The position numbers were made by a program, and so were the translations under genes. DNA of 64,000 bases, from the NCBI GenBank assembly GCA_016748015.1, contig JAAOMT010000553.1, forward strand, positions 214,923-278,922, read 5' to 3'. Shown here in pieces: positions 56,371 to 64,000 of this stretch; within the stretch, counting starts at the first letter, position 1, and every line of letters starts with the position of its first letter. The DNA is from Geosiphon pyriformis (Eukaryota > Glomeromycota > Glomeromycetes > Archaeosporales > Geosiphonaceae). Below the pieces are notes generated by a model. It saw nothing but the letters and a program-made list of their open reading frames with translations. It was not told where the DNA came from and did no database searches.

Positions 56371-57047
56371 TGTTACAGATTAGAATAACAAGCTAACAGA
56401 TAGCAAGGAAGAACAAGATTGTAAGGTAATGAAAAGAATTAAAAGAAATTCAACTTCAAAGAGCAAATTAAATAAGTATGGATTCAATATACAAGATCAG
56501 TCTTATAAAATATCTCAGTTATTATACTTTTCAAAAGATAACTGGGAAATCTGAAGGTAGAAGGATAGTCCATACTGTCAACAAATAATCACACACTAGT
56601 ATAATTCTATGCTTTATGTTAATGCTTTTAGAATTCAATATCAAATATCAGATGTACTCTTTAGTCACATTTATTTAATAATCTTTAAATACTGCAATTA
56701 CACATTTCAGGAAAAAAGTAAAAAATAACCAACAAGTAATTTTTTATCCCAAAATGTTTAGATACTTAAAAATAGGGAAAAAAAATTAGTGATAAGAGAA
56801 TGATTGAGATGAAAGTTGTTATTTTATTTATTTTTTTTCTTTGATTCTTACATATTTTTTTATAGCTAAAAAATTTATTACTTATATAGCTATCAAAAGT
56901 GGTCAATGATTAAGTCAATGATCAGGTTAATAATCAGGTTAATAGTCAGGTTAATGATCACTATCTAAAAATAAGATGGCTAATTATGTGACATCAGTGG
57001 CTAATACATATGATAATTAATAAGAAGTATAGATTTCAACTATAACA
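56371..57047 (-). repeat. Solo LTR, distinct fourth family, inside E gag
   Basis: 677 bp from TGTTACAGAT to ACTATAACA, flanked by GTAC (56367-56370) and GTAT (57048-57051). Gag of E is continuous across it (TTDxWYQS in relatives). It has no clear match to the other LTRs here, except a shared TGTTA..TAACA edge. It contains a TCAATGATcAGGTTAAT-type short repeat at 56905-56965. Confidence 0.85.
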
Positions 57048-57051
57048 GTAT

Positions 57052-57764
57052 CATGAATCTGTCATTCTCATCAAAAAGAAAGACAACACTTGAATTGTTC
57101 TGTTATCATCCCAATTGTTAACAGTAATTGCTTTCTTGGCTTCCACAATCCAAGAATATGTGTTATCTTTTTTTCTAGAAAATTTCTCAAGCCTAGTAAT
57201 ATTTTGGTAAGCCATGATCTGGTTAATAGGTAGAGTATTATTGATTAATGATAAGAAAATTGTAGGCCATATAATGAAATGTTTTTCTGGCACTAATTCT
57301 GATTGTTTTTCTTTGTTAATTTTCTTAATGGGCTGGAGGATAGCTGTTTTTTCAAAGAGAATAGTTGATAATTTAGTTAAGAATTAGATTGATAATAATT
57401 TCTATGTCAACATATTTCTATCTGTTTTATTGATTGTTAGGGTAAAGTTCCCGAATAATAATTTATATTCTCTTAAGGATTTAGTTCAATAATTATTATG
57501 GCCCTAAAGGTATAAAATTTCTGGAGTTTTGGGTGTTTTTGCTTGTTTTTCTGTGAGTAGATTGAGTACAATTCTACTCTTTAGTGTTTGATAGTATGAT
57601 GGAATTGTTAAAAAAAAGAATCTTGGTTTCTTGTTGACTGTGAATTGAGTTTGTTTTTATGTGGCTGTTGTGCTATCAGATTCAAACTCCTATTCTTTAG
57701 AGTCAAGCCTTGTTGATTGTTTTATTTGAGAGTAGTATTTTTTTACATAGTACTTGATGTCTTT
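57052..57764 (-). pseudogene. E: gag N-terminal part
   Basis: An open stretch, 57051-57293, reads KFSRKKDNTYSWIVEAKKA and NNWDDNRTIQVLSFFLMRM, the capsid start; it keeps a Trp that is a stop in A and C. Further N-terminal sequence to about 57760 resembles the leader of C (TACTACTCTCAA.., GGCTTGACTC..). The PBS is missing: the leader runs directly into the LTR. Confidence 0.72.
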
Positions 57765-58729
57765 GATAGTTTTTTTTCAGTAAGCTTGTTTGGTATATCA
57801 GTGTTATTAATTTTTGAAGATCTTTTAATTGTTATGAATTTTACTTGTGAAGTTCTTTGGTTATAAGGCACAAAGTTTTTACTTTTGTGCTTTGCAACTT
57901 TTTGTTGTAAATATAAGCTATCTTTTTCGAGCTAATAAGTGTAGTTATTAAGATCTGGCAGTGTCTTTTCACTCTTCTGGTAAGCTATCAAGATAATGTT
58001 AATATCTAAATTTAAGAGGAGCCTCTCTTTTTTACCAGACTATCACAAAGTCTATTTCTAGGCAGTTGATTTTCTTATGTTGCTACTCCACAAAAAAAAA
58101 TAAAATAAAATAAAATAAAAAAAAAGAAAAGAAAGATAATAAAATAAAATAAAAGAAGATAAATTAGTATCATTAATCACTATAATCTAAAACAATTGGT
58201 CTAGATTGTTAAGATTCAAGATATTTATGCTAAAAGCATCTCTTTTGGAACAAAAGTATAACACAAAAATTAATTCAATTCAAACACAAGATAATTGATG
58301 ACCATGTATTAATAATTTTATGTTTTTTTAAGTAAGTTTTTTTTTTTTGTAAGATGTAATAATTATAAGAAAAAAAAATTGATTCTTGTCTGGCTGTCTT
58401 TCTAACTTTTACAGTTACTTGTTTTTATACATTTTTTTGTTTTATAGAATTGTTTTTGATTGCATTGTTATTTCTGTTATCACTTTATTTTTCTATATTA
58501 TTGCTAGTTATACTATATTATAACATGTTATCCTATGTTATTATGCATTATATTATGTTATAACACGTTATCTTATGTTATTATGTGTTATACTATATTA
58601 TAATACATTATTCTATATTATTACATATTATCCTGTATTTTTTTATGTTATCCTATGTTATTTTATGTCATTATGTTTTTGGTTATGTTTTCTCTATAAC
58701 TTTGAATTGGTTTTCTTATTTGAGTAACA
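57765..58729 (-). repeat. E: 5' LTR, family 2, inner end missing
   Basis: Matches 47495-48502 from its position 47565 or so onward; roughly the first 70 bp (U5 end) and the PBS are deleted. TTATnnTATG array at 58480-58680; ends TGAGTAACA. Confidence 0.82.
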
Positions 58730-59170
58730 ATGTTTTATTAATTTGTACTAAAACTTGTTCTAAGAAAGATAATTTTAAAGTAAGCTTGTTATTCTCTGTT
58801 AAGATTATTATTCTGTAGTAAAATATATTTTTTTGAAAAAAAAAGCTTTTTTTTTATACAATTTATTATAGTACTAATCTTTAAACTTGTATTTTTTTTT
58901 GCTATTATTTCAATAAACTAAAGATATATTTTAATAAACTATAAATTATTTCTATAAACTATAAATTATTTAGGTAAACTATTAAATTAATTTACAAAAT
59001 TTTACAAATTTTAGTAAATTTTTGAATGTTATAGAGTTTAAAATATTATATGATTTGATTATTATTTTTGTATATTATATAAATTAGATTATAATATATG
59101 CTAATTAATAATAGAAATTATAAAAATAATTTTATGTTAATTACTAATTAAATTCTATTGATAATACTAT

Positions 59171-60617
59171 TTATTAAAAATATCTATTTGTATTTATAAT
59201 TTTATATTATAGCAATAAGTAATCAAAAGCATATTTATATTAATATTACAAAAACATTGTAACTTTATAATCTTATTAATAACTAAAAGCTACAATTTAA
59301 TATTGTTTGTTGTATTACAAGCAAAAAATATAATAATCCAATTTTTATTATACTTAATATTAAAAGTAAGTCTTATTTTTAAAGTTGCATTTAGTAATAT
59401 TCTAAAAAACAATATTATTTTATTAGTATTGTAAATATTGTTTAAATTATATTTGCTAATAATTTTGTGTAGTTGTTTTTGTTTTTTTGATAAAATTTTA
59501 AAGAAGTATTATTTGTTTTATCATTATTATGGTTTAAAAATTTAACAAAAAAATCATAAAATAATATAAATTATTTAATCATAATATAGCATAGTAATAA
59601 TCTTAGAAAAATAATAATTAACATAATAGTAAATACTATTTCATAATAGTAACAAGCATCAATTTGCAATAATAATCAATACCAACTAATAATAATAGCA
59701 AATACTAAGTTGAAATATTAAAAAGAAAGTATTATAATGTATTTTTTTGTAGAATTACAAATATGTATATATACAATAGCTTTAATATTAAGAAAAACAA
59801 CAAGTTATAAAATAAGTTTATCTAACAGTTTTTATTTTAATTATCTTTTAATTTTTATTTTTAAAATAAATATCTAAAGAAACCTTTAATCAAAAAAATA
59901 TTGAAAACTAAATTATCACAATTTAAAATATTAAAAAACTTACTTATATTATTTATTAAATAAACTATTATTTATTAGCTAAATCTTTTGAAAAAATAAT
60001 AGCTAATTAAGATTATTTATATTGTTACTAATTAATAAAAGTTTTATTGTAAAAATTAGAAAAAATACTAAAAACCATTAATATTTTGTGTTTTTAAATT
60101 AGAAAAACACATTAGACAATTGCAAAGATTGTTTTAAAAAAGACTACAAACAATAAGTAGATTTTAGTTTAGCCTTTAAAAAAGAATACTTAAATATATA
60201 CAACAATTAAAAATTAAAAAATAACTTAAAAAAAAAAGCTTTCAATATAAACAGTAATATTATTACACAAATAGAATTAAAAAACTTATAAGAGACTAAT
60301 TGTAATTAAAATAAGATATTAATATTTAATATATTAAGAAAACTATTTCATAATACTATATATCTTAATACAATACAAATTATGCTATTTTTTAAACTTT
60401 TTTAACCAATTTTTTAATGCTTTAAAGTTATTTTTTTCCAGAAACTTTTGAACAAACTTGAATGTTTTTATTTGTAAAAATTTTTTAATAAGAATACAAT
60501 TAATAACTAATGCTTTAAAAATTTATTTTTTTAATACATTATTATTTTTAAAAACATTTTTTTTCTGTTCTTTGTCAATTAACTAGAGTTATTAAAAATT
60601 TTTTTTTAATTTATTAG
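59171..60617. other. AT-rich interval, nothing secure
   Basis: Very AT-rich. A weak plus-strand reading around 60105-60300 (DNCKDCFKKDYKQ..) lacks family features. No repeats seen. Confidence 0.5.
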
Positions 60618-60859
60618 TTTGATTTTATAAATATTTTTGTTATAGTAAAGCAATTAATTTTTAGATTAAATATTTCTATTAATTTGTTTGTTAAATAATA
60701 AAAATGCTTTAATTTGTACTAACAGAAAATTTTTTTAGTTTGATTTTATAAATATTTTTGTTATAGTAAAGCAATTAATTTTTAGATTAAATATTTCTAT
60801 TAATTTGTTTGTTAAATAGTAAAAATGCTTTAATTTGTACTAACAGAAAATTTTTTTAG
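60618..60859. repeat. 121-bp tandem duplication
   Basis: Two copies (60618-60738, 60739-60859) that I find to differ at one base (AATAATAAAA versus AATAGTAAAA). It stands out as recent in an otherwise decayed interval. Confidence 0.92.
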
Positions 60860-61714
60860 TCTCTAAAAAGACTGTTGCTTGTTTTTAGTTTATATTTTTT
60901 AGCATATTTATAAAAACAAAGCAATAGTTTTTGGCTTATACACTTTTTATTGTATTGCTTTTATAATATATTAATATATCTGTTGTGTCTCAAATGTTAT
61001 TTTGTTTTAAATATTATCTAAAACACTTTATATTTAATTAAATATATAAGATATTAAATTATAAAAAGTGTTTCAAATTATAAAAATGGAAGTTTTAATT
61101 TAATATATTTATTATTTTATAATTAAAATCACATTATATTTTTTTATTACTTATAGTATATTTGAATTTATATGATTATATTTTTTAATAACAAATTAAT
61201 TTTATTATTTTTTATTATCAATCTATTTTGAATTATTGTCTTTTTAAAATATATTATAGCTTAATAAATTAATAATAACAATTAAGTTTTGTAATACTTT
61301 ATTAATAATAAAAAGCTTATTTCAATATTATTTTTGTAAATAAAACCATATAAATTATAAAATTTCAAATACAGAAAACAACAAATTCTTAGTAAAAAAA
61401 ACTTAATTTTGATAATACATTTACAATACTTTTTGTCTATTGCTTACTTTTATTTACAATTAATAATCAATAATAAAGACTGTTAATTTAATTTTTTGTA
61501 TACTTGTATAATTAAATAAAAGATAATACAATATTATATTGTCAAGCTTTTTAAATACAAAAATATTTATATTAATTATGTAAACACTATAGTTAATAGA
61601 AGTAATTACTAATTTATTTTTCTACTTTAAAAATACTTACTAATATGTTTTATGAATTTATTAATTATTATATTGTTTATAATCTTAATAAATTTTATTC
61701 ACAAAATTGATAAT
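60860..61714. other. AT-rich interval, nothing recognised
   Basis: No frame, RNA gene or repeat that I can support. Confidence 0.55.
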
Positions 61715-62072
61715 ATAATAATTAACATAATAATAATATTCAAATTTACTTACTTCTAAATAGTCTTAATAATTAATATGACAATAATAATTAGATTTAC
61801 TTATTTTTAAATAGTCTTAACAAATAACATAGCAATAATAATTCAGTTTACTTATTTTCTAATAGTTTTAACAATTAATGTAATAATAATAATTAGATTT
61901 ACTTACTTTTGGATAATTTTAATAATTAATAGCAATAATATTTATTTTACTTATCTTTAAATAATTACAATAATTAACATAAATATACTAATTAAATTTA
62001 CTTATTTTTAAATAATTATAGTAATTAATATAATAATAATAATCAGATTTATTTATTTTTGAATAATTTAAA
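61715..62072 (+). repeat. 51-bp tandem array before LINE ORF1
   Basis: About six or seven units, with AATAGTCTTA-like anchors at 61759, 61810, 61861, 61912, 61960, 62011 and 62062 (spacing 51, 51, 51, 48, 51, 51). Each also carries AATTAGATTTACTTA-like sequence. It stops about 125 bp before the ORF1 ATG, where C/T-rich leader sequence begins. Confidence 0.85.
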
Positions 62073-64000
62073 AAATCAAAAAAACTTCTTTCTCTCTTAC
62101 TTCCTAAAATCCTCAAAAAGACACATTTCTAAAAAAAAAGTTTTTTGTTTTTTCTTGTTAAATCTTTCAACATTTCTTTAAATAATCCTTTCGTCATGGA
62201 TTTGAAGACTGCTTTGTGCAGTGATATGTCCAAAAAGAAGGTGCCCAAAGGTGCTTTCTATGGTCTTGCTGGTGGTTTTTTTGCTCAGAAAAAAAAGGTG
62301 GTTCTTGGGAATATTAAACACTCTGGTGATGAGAAGGATATCTCTTTGAGTAAATCTGGGTCTGGTGATAGTGTGTATTCTGATGTGGATAGTATATCTG
62401 GTGATGATGAGGATGTTGGCATGTCTGGTATAAGTGAGAGGTCTCCGTTGGGCTCAGCTGCCACTACTCCCAAAGCAAAACGTGTTAACACTAATACAAT
62501 ATTCGGCTCTCCACTTGGTTCTCCTAATTTTGCTATGGATGATAATGAAATTGTGCTTCTTTCTTGCTTGCCTATCTCTCTGAAAAAAAAGTGGATCAAT
62601 CCAAAAATTATTAAGACTTTTGTGGAAGTATCAATCAAAAAATCCTTTGTATTGGATATTGATCTCTCAGCTGTAGAGGGTAATTCAGCAATGGCAAAGA
62701 CCTGGCTAATTAGGAAAATTTTTTCTTTGGTTAATGGTTTTGGGAGGACCACTACCCCTTTAAAATTTGAAGGGATCATCAAATCTACCTTTACATTAGA
62801 GGAAAGCATGAAAAAGACCATGTTATTAGCCAGGGAAAAAGGGATTATCGTAAACACTGATCTCATGAAATCAGGAGTACGTTCAGATTGAGCTGTGGTG
62901 ATCAAAAAAATTCTCATGGATACCCCGAAGGAAATGATTGTTACCGTAGTTGCCAAGTTTGGAGAAATCAAGTCGATCAAGATTCAGTTAATTGGCATGT
63001 GGCAGAAGACTGTGGTGGAGTTTGCTGAATCGAGTCAAGCAGATCAGTTAGTGTCAAGATGGTCATTCTTAATCAGGAAAGATTCAGTGCATGTGGCCAA
63101 AGCCGTGGGAGATCAAGATATCTGGGCCTCTAGGGATCATTTTAGGGCACTTCTGTTTACATTGCCAGTGGGAACAACAGTGCATGATCTTAGTAATCTT
63201 TTGGATAGGGTTGATAGCAAAACTTGTATCATTAATCGTTCATTGGACACTGGTAATAGAATTCATTGTGCTGTGGTTGGCTTCGAATCTAAGAATAATC
63301 TGAATTCTGCTTTTCTTACTGAGTCTGTTTTTGGTGGTGTTCGACTCTCATGGGCTAGATTTGATGTGATTCGGTGTGGAAAATGTGGGCGTCTTGGTCA
63401 TTTAGCTCTTGAGTGTGATGCTTCGAATGTATCGTCTCTTGTGCCCTTATCTTCATTTAAAAAGCCTGTCTCCAATACCAATCGCCTCCAGCTAGCCAAA
63501 CTGTACGCAAGGAAAAATGTTTCTATCTCTTACTCTGCTGCTTTTGGTGGCAAGTCATGGGCCCAAGTGGTGTCTTTTGCTCCCCCTTCTGGTGGTTCCT
63601 CTTCTGGTTCTGGTTTTGATTCTAGTGTCTTCTCTTTTGGTGTCCCTGGTCTAGGTGGTGGTGGTCCTTTACTTCCAAATGATGATTATTTGTTGAGTGC
63701 TTGTTTGGCATCTTTGGAACATTCCTTGGGGCTCCTACATGATCAGGTTTCTCGTATTGTGCACAAACTTAGTGGCGTGAATTTGGTGCCTTTGGCCCCC
63801 CCTCCTTCTTCTTCTGGTGTTTTGGCTGTCCCAGTAGCTGCTAATATTGATATGATTTTGGATGCTACTCCGACTGTTCCTGTGGTGACATCTTCACTTC
63901 CTTCTGTTGGTTCAAATTTGGGTTCAAGTAGTTCAAAGGTTTTGACCTCTAAGGTGAGTTCTTTAGAATTCAAGCTGGTGGCTCTCAACACCTCTGTTGG
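62073..64000 (+). mobile_element. 5' part of a young LINE (non-LTR retrotransposon)
   Basis: Leader 62073-62195, then ORF1 to the window end. Base composition changes sharply here: CpG and normal codon use reappear and the frame is open over 1.8 kb except one TGA. ORF2 would follow outside the window. Confidence 0.85.
62196..64000 (+). pseudogene. LINE ORF1: RRM-like and CCHC RNA-binding protein, one internal TGA
   Basis: I start it at ATG 62196 (MDLKTALCSDMSKKKVPKG). An upstream in-frame TTG at 62145 is less likely. A Ser/Gly/Asp-rich N-terminal region (62320-62460) is followed by a structured part, then TGA (62889-62891), probably CGA changed to TGA. The same frame then runs open to the end. 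After it comes an RRM-like fold, AVVIKKILMDTPKEM..VVEFAE (62892-63040), and a zinc knuckle CGKCGRLGHLALEC (63375-63416; C-x2-C-x4-H-x4-C). A Ser/Pro/Gly-rich region and a coiled-coil-like start, SSKVLTSKVSSLEFKLVAL (63925-63985), follow. ORF1 proteins bind LINE RNA. Confidence 0.88.

Larger units (their letters stand above)
47495..58729 (-). mobile_element. Element E: full-length gypsy element, family 2, with two solo LTRs inside
   Basis: 3' LTR 47495-48502, ORF3, integrase, RNase H (split by a family-1 solo LTR), RT, dUTPase, cysteine-rich segment, protease, gag (split by another solo LTR) and a 5' LTR lacking its inner end (about 57765-58729). Flanks ATAT (47491-47494) and ATGT (58730-58733) are a 4-bp target duplication with one G/A change. 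It lies within the family-3 solo LTR. Without the two insertions it is about 9.7 kb. Confidence 0.9.
41192..59166 (-). repeat. Family-3 solo LTR split by two nested retrotransposons
   Basis: Three pieces join into one LTR: 41192-41635, 47422-47494 and 58730-59166, about 946 bp together against 1002-1010 bp in B. Starts TATTATTAGAGATTTTTGG (TGTTACTGGAGG.. in B), ends CTATTGATAATA (CTACTGGTAACA in B). Landmarks continue across both insertions, e.g. ATTGGGTTTTAGA at 47430 and TTGTTCTAAGAAAGATAA at about 58754. The outer flanks CCAT (41188-41191) and CTAT (59167-59170) form a 4-bp target duplication with one C/T difference. Confidence 0.85.

Noticed and set aside
62285-62980. 231-codon minus-strand frame
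   Set aside because: Antisense of LINE ORF1, whose plus-strand reading has RRM-like and CCHC features.
1-64000. tRNA or rRNA genes
   Set aside because: No cloverleaf with A and B boxes and no conserved rRNA core was recognised on either strand; TGGTGCT motifs are primer-binding sites.

Overview
The window is a graveyard of nested transposable elements from a very AT-rich fungal genome. I see no convincing host gene and no tRNA or rRNA. The organism is most likely an arbuscular mycorrhizal fungus (Glomeromycotina). The two non-LTR (LINE) elements, with a zinc-knuckle ORF1 and an RT/RNase H ORF2, closely resemble LINEs I remember from that group. That is recognition from memory, not a search. 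Layout, left to right: 1-6285, a partial minus-strand Ty3/gypsy element (A, LTR family 1). 6286-14119, a plus-strand gypsy element (C, LTR family 2) without its 5' LTR. 14120-24097, a complete minus-strand gypsy element with two LTRs (B, family 3), the best-preserved copy. 24098-26132, the 3' end of a plus-strand family-1 element (D). 26133-27452, the 5' end of a minus-strand family-2 element (F). 27453-33700, two inverted, decayed pogo/Tigger-like transposases flanking two worn LTRs and a LINE tail. 33875-34569, a 57-bp minisatellite. 34866-39262, LINE remnants with a 538-bp assembly gap. 40049-41190, a probable second pogo-like remnant. 41192-59166, one family-3 solo LTR split by two later insertions: an internally deleted family-1 element (G) and a full-length family-2 element (E), which itself carries two solo LTR insertions. 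59167-61715, AT-rich DNA. 61715-64000, the start of a young LINE. The gypsy elements of all three LTR families share an unusual plan: gag with CCHC knuckle, aspartic protease, a cysteine-rich (CxxC pairs) segment, a dUTPase, RT, RNase H and integrase. They also carry an extra non-envelope reading frame (called ORF3 here) between integrase and the polypurine tract. Their LTR ends carry a sequence complementary to the primer-binding site. Insertion duplicates 4 bp. Decay is overwhelmingly C-to-T and G-to-A: Gln and Trp codons become stops, Asp and Glu become Asn and Lys at catalytic sites, LTR ends TG..CA become TA..TA, and mismatched target duplications differ by transitions. This looks like RIP-like or methylation-driven mutation. 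Apparent relative age, from youngest: LINE at the right end, B, then A/C/E, then G, then the family-3 solo LTR and the pogo copies. Domain borders in broken genes are approximate because each was read across stops and small frameshifts.
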